DNA of 64,000 nt, from the NCBI RefSeq assembly GCF_003097615.1, contig NZ_QCZG01000018.1, positions 324 to 64,323 of the forward strand, written 5' to 3'. The notes beneath the pieces were generated by a model, which was not told the DNA's origin, made no database searches, and worked only from the letters and a program-made list of their open reading frames with translations. Both the position numbers and the translations under genes were made by a program. Positions 1 to 10,429 of this stretch are shown one piece after another. Within the stretch, counting starts at the first letter, position 1; each line of letters opens with the position of its first letter. The stretch is from Pueribacillus theae. GTDB lineage: Bacteria; Bacillota; Bacilli; Bacillales; UBA6769.

Positions 1-18
1 TATTCTTTTTAAAATGGA

Positions 19-55
19 AAGCTTCTAACCCTTCGAAAATTAGGATTAGAAGCTT
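19..55 (-). terminator. Rho-independent terminator (weak T-tract) after the TRAP receptor gene
   Basis: A 10-bp inverted repeat (19-28 paired with 46-55, core AGCTTCTAA/TTAGAAGCT) lies directly behind the stop codon of the minus-strand TRAP receptor gene. It is followed on that strand by a broken T-rich run. It would separate the receptor from any permease genes further left, or act as a processing or attenuation hairpin within a longer TRAP operon. Confidence 0.55.
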
Positions 56-65
56 CTGTTGCTAC

Positions 66-1181
66 TTAGAATGGTTTTTGCAATCCTTCTTCTTCCATTA
101 TTTTAAATAATTCATCAACCATTTCTTGGCCATTGTATCCTTTTTTGTCTGCATCTTCAATCCAAGCATCCCATGCTGGTTTGCCGGCTTCTTTAAAACG
201 TTGGGCTTCCTTGTCAGATAGTGTAATGATTTCTCCGCGTCCTTCTACTTCTTTCTCTAATGTTTTATAAGATTTTTCGAGCTCTTTTGTATAGCTTTCG
301 ATAAACATTTCGCTAAGCTTTGGCCCAAATTCCTCATCAAACATTTTTTGGATATCTTCCGGAAGCGACTCGTAGAAATCTTTATTCATCATTGGAATGA
401 TTGGTGTTACTGAAGCCTGAAGCTTTGTAATGTAAGGTGCTGGTTCGTAAAATTTCAGCCCGACTGCCCCAATCGGTGTATAGAATGATGTATCAATTTG
501 TTTCTTTTGAAGGCCTTCATACGTATCATCCACTGTTAAAGAAACAGGAACAGCTCCGATCGATTTTTCGAGTTCTGTTTCACTTTTTCCGCTCGCGCGC
601 ATTTTTGTTTTTTTCAAATCATCAACAGATTTAATTGGTTTTGTAGCGAACAAATCATACGGGTCAGTTGTTATCGGATCGAAAACGATTACATCTTTTG
701 ATAACGTTTCGTTTGCGTATTTCTCCCCGAATTTTTTCATTACTTTCGCAGCATCTTCAGCGTTATCAAAAGCAAACGGCAAGTTTCCAATCGTATACGG
801 GAACATATCCGTATCGTAAAAATAGTTTGCTACTGCAAGGCTAAGCTCGTAAACGCCGCCTTTCACATCTTGGTATACGGATGAAGATTTTCCTAATGAA
901 CCGCCATGGTACAGATTAACCTTCACTCTACCTTCTGTTTTTTCTTCTACCATTTCTTTCCAAGGATCAAATACGTTGTAAACATAATGGTGCATCGATG
1001 GGTTCCAGTTGTTTACGTTAAGTTCGTATACTTTACCTGAACTTTCATCCTTTTTCTCACCTTCGCCACTGTTAGCGCTTTCATTTCCGCCGGAATTTTT
1101 ACTTCCACAGGCTGTTAGCGCTAACAATAAACCAAGTAGTAAAACAACAAATCCTAAAAAACTCTTTCTCTTTGAAAACAT
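66..1181 (-). CDS. TRAP transporter solute-binding lipoprotein, DctP family
   Basis: Extracytoplasmic receptor of a TRAP (tripartite ATP-independent periplasmic-type) carboxylate importer, anchored to the membrane as a lipoprotein. The start chosen is the ATG at 1181: GAGGGGGAG sits just upstream, and an in-frame ATG 15 bases earlier lies within or before this ribosome site. The protein is 371 aa. A signal peptide with lipobox LTAC and acylated Cys25 is followed by a Ser/Gly/Glu-rich linker and a DctP-type ligand domain (typical features: LYHGGSLG, MRASG, SFYTPIGAV). The membrane subunits DctQ and DctM are not visible and may lie left of the window. An IclR regulator gene stands immediately upstream on the same strand. 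Two cre-like sites lie inside the first 40 codons. The ligand is unknown; C4-dicarboxylates, keto acids or sugar acids are typical of the family. Confidence 0.9.
   Translation of the reverse strand: MFSKRKSFLGFVVLLLGLLLALTACGSKNSGGNESANSGEGEKKDESSGKVYELNVNNWNPSMHHYVYNVFDPWKEMVEEKTEGRVKVNLYHGGSLGKSSSVYQDVKGGVYELSLAVANYFYDTDMFPYTIGNLPFAFDNAEDAAKVMKKFGEKYANETLSKDVIVFDPITTDPYDLFATKPIKSVDDLKKTKMRASGKSETELEKSIGAVPVSLTVDDTYEGLQKKQIDTSFYTPIGAVGLKFYEPAPYITKLQASVTPIIPMMNKDFYESLPEDIQKMFDEEFGPKLSEMFIESYTKELEKSYKTLEKEVEGRGEIITLSDKEAQRFKEAGKPAWDAWIEDADKKGYNGQEMVDELFKIMEEEGLQKPF
1070..1126 (-). promoter_or_regulatory. Two intragenic CcpA (cre) sites in the 5' part of the TRAP receptor gene
   Basis: Read on the minus strand, 1083-1070 is TGAAAGCGCTAACA, a full match to the cre consensus TGWAANCGNTNWCA. 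Positions 1126-1113 hold the perfect palindrome TGTTAGCGCTAACA, one mismatch from consensus. Both lie 55-112 bases inside the coding sequence, where CcpA could block elongation. That the sequence matches is seen; repression by glucose is inferred. Confidence 0.6.
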
Positions 1182-1364
1182 TGTTCTCCCCCTCATTTTT
1201 TCTTACTAGATTGAGATGTTTTGCAATTCTCAATATTTACCGGAATAGCGTACCACTTTTCTATTCCTTGAAAAAGATAATATCATAGGAAAATTAATAG
1301 TTCAACAAACTTTTACAAAATAATTATTTTCCAACAATTCTATAAAGTATTAATTTACCATATA

Positions 1365-1403
1365 GAAAAACAAAAACCTGGAAAGGCAGCTACTTTCCAG
1401 GTT
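1365..1403 (-). terminator. Rho-independent terminator of the IclR regulator gene
   Basis: An 11-bp perfect stem, AACCTGGAAAG (1375-1385) against CTTTCCAGGTT (1393-1403), with a 7-base loop. It is followed on the minus strand by TTTTTGTTTTT. It lies 6 bases behind the IclR gene stop and separates it from the TRAP receptor gene. Confidence 0.9.
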
Positions 1404-1408
1404 GAAAT

Positions 1409-2167
1409 TTAAAGCATTCGGTTTGAGATTTCTTTTGCAGTTTCTTTTGTTTTTTCGATATAAGCTGGGATTTTTTCTTGATTTAATCTGGCGGTAGGAA
1501 TCGTTAATGTTAGTCCGGCAATCACTTCGTTCAGACGGTTCTTTATTGGAGCACTTATTGAAAAAGCGCCTTTCACTCTTTCTCCATTGCTTATTGCATA
1601 ACCCTCTTCACGAATTTTCTTCAGTTCTTTTTTTAGCTGTGGCTTGCTCGTAATTGTCCTGTCTGTTTTTTTCTGAAGCGTTATTTCGTTAAGCAACTTC
1701 TCCAGTTTTTCAGGAGATAAATAAGCCATTAATACTTTTGCCGAAGCCCCGGCATAGAGCGGCGACGTTTGTCCCACATGGATAAGTGTCGTCAGTTCAT
1801 GATCGCTCGGTACGTATCCTATACACTTTCTTTGATTTTCATGAATAATACTTAACGAAACGGATTCGCCAAATTCTTCTTTTAACTTTTCCATAAAGGG
1901 TTTTGCTGTCGATAGCAATTGTGAATTTTTCTCAACAAGCTGGCCTAAAAAATACAACTCTATGCCAAGCTGGTATGTTTTATGTTTATCATCTTTATCT
2001 AATAACCTATGTTGAACGAGTGTATTTAAAATTCTCTGCAAGCTTGATTTTGAAACATTTAGTTTCCGATGAAGATCGGCCAATGATAATTCTTTCTCAT
2101 TGATAGAAAACGATTTCAAAATTTTTATTGCCCGATCGATGGTCTGCATTGTTTCTTCTTTCGACAT
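1409..2167 (-). CDS. IclR-family transcriptional regulator
   Basis: Probable DNA-binding regulator, 252 aa. The start is the ATG at 2167 with GGGGAAG 5 bases upstream; an in-frame TTG 18 bases earlier would leave no ribosome site. An N-terminal winged helix-turn-helix (about residues 6-65, with SLADLHRKLNVSKSSLQRIL) is followed by the IclR effector-binding domain, which includes the typical GQTSPLYAGASAKVLMAYL stretch and an ISAPI motif. IclR proteins usually control an adjacent catabolic or transport locus in response to a small carboxylate. The neighbouring TRAP receptor gene, on the same strand and behind a terminator, is the obvious candidate target; this is inference from position. Confidence 0.88.
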   Translation of the reverse strand: MSKEETMQTIDRAIKILKSFSINEKELSLADLHRKLNVSKSSLQRILNTLVQHRLLDKDDKHKTYQLGIELYFLGQLVEKNSQLLSTAKPFMEKLKEEFGESVSLSIIHENQRKCIGYVPSDHELTTLIHVGQTSPLYAGASAKVLMAYLSPEKLEKLLNEITLQKKTDRTITSKPQLKKELKKIREEGYAISNGERVKGAFSISAPIKNRLNEVIAGLTLTIPTARLNQEKIPAYIEKTKETAKEISNRML

Positions 2168-2279
2168 GACTTCTTCCCCAATCAATAGAGTAGGTTATCT
2201 TTACTATTAAGGGTAATGGATCTTCTTTTATTTGTCTATAAATCCCTATCTCTTTTCGGCTAGCTTTTTTGTAATAAGG

Positions 2280-2352
2280 AAAACGCTGACGCGTCTTTCC
2301 TGGAGGTGAGAGGTGGGATTGGTATAAATTGGCGAATTGCCAATTTATACTT
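2280..2352. repeat. Dispersed intergenic repeat with a 12-bp perfect hairpin
   Basis: An AAACGCTGACGCGTCTTTCC segment is followed by a perfect inverted repeat GTATAAATTGGC (2322-2333) / GCCAATTTATAC (2339-2350) and seven T residues on the plus strand. The first part recurs at 33885-33930 and the hairpin part, diverged, at 21451-21505. On the plus strand it looks like a terminator, but no plus-strand gene precedes it, so a dispersed element is the better reading. Confidence 0.55.
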
Positions 2353-2370
2353 TTTTTCAAAAAAAAAGCT

Positions 2371-2769
2371 TCATTCATTGTTAAAGTGGCGGGCAAGTTC
2401 TTTCACTACTGGAATACTTTTTCTCTCTTTTCGATCAAACATTACATTTGTAACAAAAGCTTCAGTAATCATATCCCCTTGCTCATTATAAATCTCTTGT
2501 TTATGATCAAAGCTCGTATTCCCTAAACGGATTGGAATTGTTTTAATCTTCAATCTATCTCTTAATTTCGCTTCTTTTATAAACGTTATATTTAGTTTGA
2601 CAACAACTGTACCGTATTGATGTTTCTTCATTTCTTCAAATGAAAAGCCCGCTTCCCGATACCAATCCCCGCGTCCCTTTTCCAAGTATGTAACATAGAC
2701 ACTATTATTGACATGTTCGAGTTCATCGATGTCTTCTTCTTTTACGATGATTTCTGTCGTCGTTTCCAT
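2371..2769 (-). CDS. Acyl-CoA thioesterase, 4HBT/YbgC hot-dog family
   Basis: Cytoplasmic single-domain hot-dog enzyme of 132 aa that probably hydrolyses an acyl-CoA to the free acid and CoA. The N-terminal motif D-I-D-E-L-E-H-V-N-N-S-V-Y (residues 13-25) corresponds to the FcbC/YbgC active-site signature, with Asp15 as the likely catalytic acid. The start at 2769 has AGAGGTG 8 bases upstream. It stands alone between an IclR gene and a possible small gene, so the natural substrate cannot be inferred from context. Confidence 0.85.
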   Translation of the reverse strand: METTTEIIVKEEDIDELEHVNNSVYVTYLEKGRGDWYREAGFSFEEMKKHQYGTVVVKLNITFIKEAKLRDRLKIKTIPIRLGNTSFDHKQEIYNEQGDMITEAFVTNVMFDRKERKSIPVVKELARHFNNE

Positions 2770-2808
2770 TTTCCAACACCTCTTTAATCCAACTTTTTCT
2801 AAAATTCA

Positions 2809-2973
2809 TTAAATTAATCTTAGTCTCTTTTGCCACGTTATTTTTTCAATTATTGTAGCAGCCATTATGATATTCGTTGCATAAAAGTACTTTGGATTCA
2901 CTATATTTAAGTCTACCATATTCTTTAGGCGGTCTATAGCATTTTTGATAAGAATAATCGCCCGCTTCTTCAT
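2809..2973 (-). CDS. Possible small protein of 54 aa, unknown function
   Basis: An uninterrupted frame of 54 codons in the 270-bp gap between the thioesterase and ytoA. The product is basic with a hydrophobic C-terminal half (contains NPKYFYATNIIMAATII) and ends in KRLRLI. The ATG at 2973 has only a weak purine-rich sequence (GAAG, 8 bases) before it; an in-frame TTG at 2985 is an alternative. The frame stays open upstream to the stop codon of ytoA, adding a hydrophobic FPFFFGLVV stretch. I do not recognise it. The ytoA terminator lies just upstream, so it would need its own promoter or readthrough. Confidence 0.35.
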   Translation of the reverse strand: MKKRAIILIKNAIDRLKNMVDLNIVNPKYFYATNIIMAATIIEKITWQKRLRLI

Positions 2974-2995
2974 TTTTTTCTTCAATGGCTTAACT

Positions 2996-3041
2996 ACTAA
3001 TCCAAAGAAAAATGGAAACGCAGTGTCGCGTTTCCATTTTC
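2996..3041 (-). terminator. Rho-independent terminator of the fxsA-ytoA unit
   Basis: A long stem GAAAATGGAAACGC / GCGTTTCCATTTTC (3007-3021 with 3028-3041) overlaps the ytoA stop codon and is followed on the minus strand by TTTTTCTTT. Confidence 0.9.
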
Positions 3042-3573
3042 ATTCACTTTTAGCTTCTTCTAAAATCTTCTGTTCTATATATTTTCTACTATTAGCAACA
3101 TAGCTTGCTGCACCTTGCTGAATTCTCTTTTGTTGTTCTTCAGACAAGTTTCGAATTACTTTAGCGGGAACACCGGCAACGAGGACACCGGGCTCGATGA
3201 CTTTGCCTTCTGGAACAAGACTTCCAGCGGCAACGAGAGAACCTTCACCAATGACAGCACCATTTAGTATTGTTGCGCCCATCCCGATAAGCGCTCCGTC
3301 TTTCACTTCACAGCCATGCAAAATCACATTATGCCCGACAGTGACATTTTCACCGACCGTCGTACGATAATCCGGATCGGCGTGAACGATGGTTCCGTCC
3401 TGCACACTCGATCCTTTGCCGATTTTTATTTGCTCATAATCTCCTCTTAGAACAGCATTAAACCAAATCGAAACGTTCTCTTCCAATACAATGTCGCCGA
3501 TTAACTTAGCGCCCGGCGCGACATACACAGATGGGTGCAACTTTGGTGTTTTGCCATTAAAAGTATATTTCAT
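3040..3573 (-). CDS. ytoA: Gamma-carbonic-anhydrase-like left-handed beta-helix protein
   Basis: A 177-aa hexapeptide-repeat protein of the YrdA/gamma-carbonic anhydrase family. Three histidines, His64 (TIVHADP), His81 and His86 (VGHNVILHGC), have the spacing of the trimer-interface metal ligands of gamma-carbonic anhydrases. The repeats run from about residue 10 to 145, followed by a helical tail. A clear AAAGGGGAAAGG ribosome site precedes the ATG. The gene is 16 bp downstream of fxsA and probably co-transcribed. Metal binding is well supported by the ligands; carbonic anhydrase activity in this subfamily is often weak or unproven, and older annotations call it an acyltransferase. Confidence 0.9.
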   Translation of the reverse strand: MKYTFNGKTPKLHPSVYVAPGAKLIGDIVLEENVSIWFNAVLRGDYEQIKIGKGSSVQDGTIVHADPDYRTTVGENVTVGHNVILHGCEVKDGALIGMGATILNGAVIGEGSLVAAGSLVPEGKVIEPGVLVAGVPAKVIRNLSEEQQKRIQQGAASYVANSRKYIEQKILEEAKSE

Positions 3574-3589
3574 TTTACCTTTCCCCTTT

Positions 3590-3991
3590 CTAAAATGGCC
3601 TTTTAATAAAGAATCCTATATTTCCCCTTCGAATTAAATGTCCTATCCATTTTTTAAGCCATAGCTTAACGATTGCCCTTGTATAAGGAATTAACAGGAA
3701 AAGGCCAGCAATATCAGTAACAAAGCCTGGGGTTAAAAGGAAAACTCCCCCGGCTAGTACACAAATCCCATCGAGAATAGCTTCTGTCGGCATATCCCGA
3801 TTTTGGATTTGGACTTGAGCAAGGTGAAGGACTTGAAGGCCTTGGCGTTTTGCCAACCAAGCGCCAAGAATCCCTGTTGCAAGAATAATGAAAAGTGTCC
3901 ATCCAACGCCTATTTTGCTGCCTGTCCATATTAAAACCGTAATTTCAATCGCTGGTACAAGAATAATTAATGCCAATACTATACGAAACAT
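3590..3991 (-). CDS. fxsA: FxsA family membrane protein
   Basis: A 133-aa integral membrane protein with three to four hydrophobic segments (about residues 2-20, 26-44, 72-100) and the family signature LLTPGFVTDIAGLFLLIP near residues 85-102, ending in a basic tail. The E. coli homologue suppresses F exclusion of phage T7 when overexpressed; the housekeeping role in Bacillus is unknown. GAGGAG lies 8 bases before the ATG. It heads a two-gene unit with ytoA, just behind the pyruvate kinase terminator. Confidence 0.92.
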   Translation of the reverse strand: MFRIVLALIILVPAIEITVLIWTGSKIGVGWTLFIILATGILGAWLAKRQGLQVLHLAQVQIQNRDMPTEAILDGICVLAGGVFLLTPGFVTDIAGLFLLIPYTRAIVKLWLKKWIGHLIRRGNIGFFIKRPF

Positions 3992-4030
3992 TGAAGAACT
4001 CCTCTTCAGTAAGAATGTTCGCTAACTTTT

Positions 4031-4060
4031 AAAAAAGAGAAGGCGCAAATCCCTTCTCTT
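4031..4060 (-). terminator. Rho-independent terminator after pyk
   Basis: Stem AAGAGAAGG/CCTTCTCTT (4035-4043 with 4052-4060), 8-base loop, and TTTTTTAAAA following on the minus strand. It ends the accD-accA-pfkA-pyk unit. Confidence 0.88.
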
Positions 4061-4104
4061 ATCCCCGATTTCTACCAGTCCGGCTTCTGACATCTGACTT
4101 CCGT

Positions 4105-5859
4105 TTATATAACACTTGTATACCCATCGTAGATATCGCCTTTATACGTATCGACTGTAATTTCTTGATCGTCTTTTAAAATACTTGTTGCGTTCTCAAC
4201 ACCTACAATAACCGGTACGCCAAGGCTTAGCCCGACGACGGCGGCATGGCTTGTCAGCCCGCCTTCTTCTGTTAAAACAGCCGCTGCTTTTTTGAATGCT
4301 TCAATCATTTCTTTGTCCGTTCCATAGGTGACTAAAATCGCGCCTTCTTTCATCTTTTCATTCGCTTCGATGTGGTCTTTTGCAATGACGACTTTTCCAG
4401 ATACTGTTTTGCGGCCGATGCCTTGCCCTTTTGCTATGATATCGCCAATCACATGCACTTTCAGCAAGTTGGTCGTTCCGATTTCTCCAACGGGTACACC
4501 GGCTGAGATCACAACTAAATCTCCCCGTTTTACCACACCTGTATTTAATGCTTCTGCCACGGTGATTTCCAGCATTTCATCGGTGGTTTCCGCACGTTTG
4601 CCGAGCTTTGGAATAATTCCCCATACGAGAGATAGTTTCCGGCACACTCCTTGATAGCTAGTAACCGCAATAATTGGTGCCTTTGGGCGGAATTTGGAGA
4701 TCATTCTTGCGGTATGTCCACTTTCGGTTGCAGTTATGATTGCCGAGGCGTCCAAATTAAGTGCGGTGTATGAGACAGATTGGCTAATTGCATTTGTCGT
4801 TGTAATAAAACTTTCCCTGCTTCTGTTTCTTAAGATTTCTCGATAATCGAGTGCTTGTTCAGTACGGGAGGCAATTTTATGCATCGTTTCAACCGTCTCT
4901 ACCGGGTACTTGCCTGCTGCCGTTTCCCCCGACAGCATAATTGCGTCTGTCCCATCAAATATGGCATTTGCAACATCGCTCGCCTCGGCTCTTGTTGGCC
5001 TTGGATTTCGCGTCATTGAATCAAGCATTTGTGTAGCGGTAATAACTGGCTTGCCTGCTGTATTGCATTCGTGAATAAGCATTTTTTGTACGAGGGGCAC
5101 TTCTTCTGCAGGAATTTCAACGCCAAGATCGCCTCTTGCAACCATAAGGCCATCAGAAACTTCTAAAATTCCGGCGATGTTATCGACACCTTCCTGATTT
5201 TCGATTTTAGGAATGATATGTATGGACGTTGCATCGTTTTTTTCTAATATTTCCCGAATTTCCAGAACGTCTGAAGATCTTCTTACAAATGAAGCGGCGA
5301 TAAAATCAACGCCATATTTGATGCCGAATTCGATATCTTCCGCGTCTTTTTCCGTAATTCCGGGCAAATTAACCCTGACATTTGGAACATTAACCCCTTT
5401 TGTGTTTGTCAGTGTGCCACCATTTAAAATTCTTGTTTTTATTTCTTTCGTAGATTTTTCGATGACTTCAAGTTCAATTAGCCCGTCATCAAGCAAAATT
5501 CTGTCTCCTGCCTTGACGTCTTGTGCCAATCCAGTATAGGTTACTGAAATTTTTTCGGGGGTGCCTATGACTTCATCCATTGAAATAATGAGCTCTTTTC
5601 CTTCTTCTAGCTTGATTTCACCGTTTTCCATCATCCCCGTACGAATTTCCGGCCCTTTCGTATCGAGTAAGATGGCAATTGTTTTGCCGGCTTGTTCCTC
5701 CGCTTCCCGAATATTATTTATACGCGCGAGATGTTCTTCATGATTGCCATGGGAAAAGTTTAAACGGGCAACATTCATGCCAGCATTGATTAATTTAACG
5801 AGCATCTCTACACTGTCGCTTGCTGGTCCAATTGTACATACAATTTTTGTTTTTCGCAT
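4105..5859 (-). CDS. pyk: Pyruvate kinase with C-terminal PEP-utiliser domain
   Basis: Converts phosphoenolpyruvate and ADP to pyruvate and ATP, the last step of glycolysis. At 584 aa it is about 110 aa longer than the E. coli enzymes. The catalytic barrel has the [10 protein letters not shown] start and the signature [14 protein letters not shown], then [12 protein letters not shown] and the [15 protein letters not shown] region. The extra C-terminal domain (about residues 475-584) ends with [20 protein letters not shown], the PEP-utiliser swivelling-domain motif typical of Bacillus enzymes. AAGGAGGT stands 9 bases before the ATG. It lies 26 bp after pfkA and is the last gene of the unit. 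Confidence 0.98.
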   Translation of the reverse strand: MRKTKIVCTIGPASDSVEMLVKLINAGMNVARLNFSHGNHEEHLARINNIREAEEQAGKTIAILLDTKGPEIRTGMMENGEIKLEEGKELIISMDEVIGTPEKISVTYTGLAQDVKAGDRILLDDGLIELEVIEKSTKEIKTRILNGGTLTNTKGVNVPNVRVNLPGITEKDAEDIEFGIKYGVDFIAASFVRRSSDVLEIREILEKNDATSIHIIPKIENQEGVDNIAGILEVSDGLMVARGDLGVEIPAEEVPLVQKMLIHECNTAGKPVITATQMLDSMTRNPRPTRAEASDVANAIFDGTDAIMLSGETAAGKYPVETVETMHKIASRTEQALDYREILRNRSRESFITTTNAISQSVSYTALNLDASAIITATESGHTARMISKFRPKAPIIAVTSYQGVCRKLSLVWGIIPKLGKRAETTDEMLEITVAEALNTGVVKRGDLVVISAGVPVGEIGTTNLLKVHVIGDIIAKGQGIGRKTVSGKVVIAKDHIEANEKMKEGAILVTYGTDKEMIEAFKKAAAVLTEEGGLTSHAAVVGLSLGVPVIVGVENATSILKDDQEITVDTYKGDIYDGYTSVI

Positions 5860-5885
5860 GATTATGAGGACCTCCTTAGGCTTTT

Positions 5886-7843
<1,958 letters not shown>

Positions 7844-7851
<8 letters not shown>

Positions 7852-8707
7852 GATTTTCCCCTCCTGGCCGGTGCATATCTAAAATTTTGGCTAATGTTTC
7901 TTTCATTTCTCCCCGAGGGATAACCCGGTCCAATTGACCGTGCTTCATTAAAAATTCTGCTGTTTGAAAATCGTTTGGCAGCTTTTCTCTTATCGTTTGT
8001 TCTATAATTCTTCTTCCGGCAAAACCAATGAGTGCACCGGGTTCCGCGAAGTTGAAATCTCCGACCGAAGCGAAGCTTGCAGAAACGCCGCCTGTTGTTG
8101 GATGGGTCATAACTGAGATGAATAAGCCCCCATTGTCGCTGAAACGTTTTAATGCAACACTCGTTTTGGCCATCTGCATTAAGCTTAAAACACCTTCTTG
8201 CATTCGCGCACCACCGGAAGCTGTAAAAATGATAAACGGGATATTTTTTTTGTCAGCCTGTTCAATGGCCCGAGTAATCTTCTCGCCAACGACCGATCCC
8301 ATGCTGCCCATTCTGAAACGTGCATCCATTACTGCCAATACGGTTGGATTTGAGTCAATTAAGCCTTCTCCTGTTACAACAGCTTCATTTAGTTCGGAAA
8401 CTTCCCGATCTTTTTCAAGGCGTTCGATATAGTTTGGAAAATGAAGCGGATTTTCAGAAATCATATTTACGTCGTATTCGATAAATGAATCATCATCAAG
8501 CAAACTTTCTATACGCTCATAGGCTGTTAAAGGCATATGATACCCACATGATTGGCAAACATTCCAAGTTTTCTTCAATTCTTTTGAATAAATAATATGT
8601 TTGCATTGGGGACACTTCTTCATAATCCCTTCTGGTACTTCCTGTTTCAGTCTCTCAGAAGGAACTGTTGCATACTTTTTCTTTTTTGCAAAAAAGTCTT
8701 TGATCAA
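7844..8707 (-). CDS. accD: Acetyl-CoA carboxylase carboxyltransferase subunit beta
   Basis: The beta half of the carboxyltransferase, 287 aa. The N-terminal zinc ribbon shows the four cysteines CPQC ... CQSC (about residues 32-54). The crotonase-like domain carries [12 protein letters not shown] and [14 protein letters not shown]. The only suitable start is the TTG at 8707, with AAAGGAAGG 6 bases upstream. It is the first gene of accD-accA-pfkA-pyk, an arrangement common in Bacillus that links malonyl-CoA supply with lower glycolysis. The 250-bp region upstream carries the malic enzyme terminator and presumably the promoter; I could not pick a convincing -35/-10 pair. Confidence 0.97.
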
Positions 8708-8912
8708 TTGGGACCTTCCTTTCCCGCAAATACTAAGAAAATCTCATATTTTTAGCACTTGTCTCTATATTATTCTAACCGATGAACGTTTGAAAAATCT
8801 AGTGTTTCTCATATTCATGACAAAGCTTGACAAATGTTGATGGGATTAGAGTTTTTTTCAGCGATAACGAGCTGTGGAAATGGGAAACAGGCAGCTCTCG
8901 CTTTTTACACAT

Positions 8913-8940
8913 AAAAAAGCGGAGAAGATGAACTTCTCCG
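8913..8940 (-). terminator. Rho-independent terminator after the malic enzyme gene
   Basis: Stem CGGAGAAG/CTTCTCCG (8920-8927 with 8933-8940), 5-base loop, then CTTTTTT on the minus strand. Confidence 0.9.
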
Positions 8941-8956
8941 TTCTAAAAAGCAAATA

Positions 8957-10231
8957 TTATTTTTCTCCGATAATCGCAAGTCTTCGTGTTTTTTCTGCTA
9001 TCTCTTCAGGATCGACTTCGATTCTTGCCACCCCTGATGACATTGCCGTCGTTGCAACGGCTGCAGCCACCGCAGGTGCAACTCGAGGATCAAAAGGCGC
9101 TGGAATAACGTAATCAGCAGACAATTCTTCGTCAGATATTAGTGAAGCGATTGCATATACAGCGGCCTCTTTCATTTCTTCATTGATTTCAAGTGCCCTT
9201 ACATCAAGTGCTCCGCGGAAAATCCCTGGAAATGCCAAAACATTGTTGACTTGGTTTGGATAATCCGAACGGCCTGTTCCAATGACTTTTGCTCCCGCTG
9301 CTTTTGCTTCATCAGGCAAAATTTCCGGATTTGGATTTGCCATCGCAAAGATAATCGGATCTTCATTCATTGAACGAATCATCTCTTGAGTCAAAGCACC
9401 TTCAACAGATACACCAATGAACACGTCAGTGCCTTTAATCACTTCTTCAAGCGTACCTGCTTTTTTCTTATGATTCGTAAATTTAGCTACTTCTTCCTTC
9501 ATAGGGTTCATTCCAACAGGACGTCCTTCATAAACTGCTCCCTTGGAATCGCACATGATAATATCTTTCACACCAAATCGATTCAAAAGCTTAATAACGG
9601 CAATTCCTGCAGCACCTGCACCATTTACGACAACTTTTACATCTGAGATCATTTTATTTGTAAGCTTGAGTGCGTTAACAAGGCCTGCTAACGTAACAAT
9701 GGCAGTGCCATGTTGATCATCATGAAAGATCGGAATGTTCGTTTCAGCTTTTAACCTTTCTTCGACTTCAAAGCATTCCGGTGCTTTGATATCTTCCAAA
9801 TTTACCCCACCGAAAGTTGGTTCAAGCAGCTTAACTGTTTCTACAATCTCGTCAACACTGTTCGTATTTAGACAAATAGGAAAACCGTCTACGCCGGCAA
9901 AGCTTTTAAATAATACAGCCTTGCCTTCCATTACAGGAAGCGAAGCTTCAGGGCCGATATCACCAAGTCCGAGAACAGCCGTTCCATTTGAAACGACAGC
10001 AACCATATTCCCTTTCATTGTATATTCATATACTTTACTCGGATCTTTATTGATTTCCATGCATGGCTCGGCCACACCTGGGGAATATGCAAGACTTAAA
10101 TCCTTTGCATCCCGCACTTCAATTTTCGATTTTGATTCAAGCTTTCCTTGGTTTTTACGGTGTATATGTAACGCTTCTTCTCGCAAGGTCGACAAAGAAG
10201 TTACACCCCTTTTCTCAACAGTCTCTGTCAC
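8957..10231 (-). CDS. ytsJ: NADP-dependent malic enzyme
   Basis: Oxidatively decarboxylates malate to pyruvate, producing NADPH. The 424-aa protein matches the YtsJ type: AYSPGVAEPC and the NGTAVLGLGDIG motif in the N-terminal domain, FHDDQHGTAIVTLAGL for divalent metal and malate, and the Rossmann motif NGAGAAGIAVIKLL in the C-terminal half. GTG start with TGAGGTG 8 bases upstream. Monocistronic: a promoter candidate lies upstream and a terminator downstream. YtsJ is the main NADPH-forming malic enzyme in B. subtilis; cofactor preference here is inferred from similarity. Confidence 0.95.
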   Translation of the reverse strand: MTETVEKRGVTSLSTLREEALHIHRKNQGKLESKSKIEVRDAKDLSLAYSPGVAEPCMEINKDPSKVYEYTMKGNMVAVVSNGTAVLGLGDIGPEASLPVMEGKAVLFKSFAGVDGFPICLNTNSVDEIVETVKLLEPTFGGVNLEDIKAPECFEVEERLKAETNIPIFHDDQHGTAIVTLAGLVNALKLTNKMISDVKVVVNGAGAAGIAVIKLLNRFGVKDIIMCDSKGAVYEGRPVGMNPMKEEVAKFTNHKKKAGTLEEVIKGTDVFIGVSVEGALTQEMIRSMNEDPIIFAMANPNPEILPDEAKAAGAKVIGTGRSDYPNQVNNVLAFPGIFRGALDVRALEINEEMKEAAVYAIASLISDEELSADYVIPAPFDPRVAPAVAAAVATTAMSSGVARIEVDPEEIAEKTRRLAIIGEK

Positions 10232-10370
10232 TCCAACAACACCTCAATTCTCTGTAATTCCAAGTCCGAAAACTTGTGCTCACCTTTTCAAACTTTAAAT
10301 AAAAAGTAAGATTGTATTCACGGCTCCTAAGCTATTTCTTCCTTTGTTTGAAAAAAGTTATACTTTATAT

Positions 10371-10398
10371 AATATAACAACAAACATCTAGTTGTAAA
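10371..10398 (-). promoter_or_regulatory. Candidate sigma-A promoter of ytsJ
   Basis: On the minus strand TTTACA (10398-10393) is 16 bases from TATATT (10376-10371), in an AT-rich stretch 140 bases before the ytsJ start. Overlapping alternatives exist (TTGTTT, TATTAT), so only the region is well supported. Confidence 0.4.
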
Positions 10399-10429
10399 CA
10401 AGTTTTTGCATCATTTCTGAAAATTTTGA

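Noticed and set aside
2097-2396. 99-codon minus-strand frame over the IclR gene start
   Set aside because: Overlaps the well-supported IclR coding sequence and the repeat hairpin, has no ribosome site, and shows non-protein-like composition.
9735-10298. 187-codon plus-strand frame opposite ytsJ
   Set aside because: Antisense of an intact malic enzyme gene; no ribosome site.
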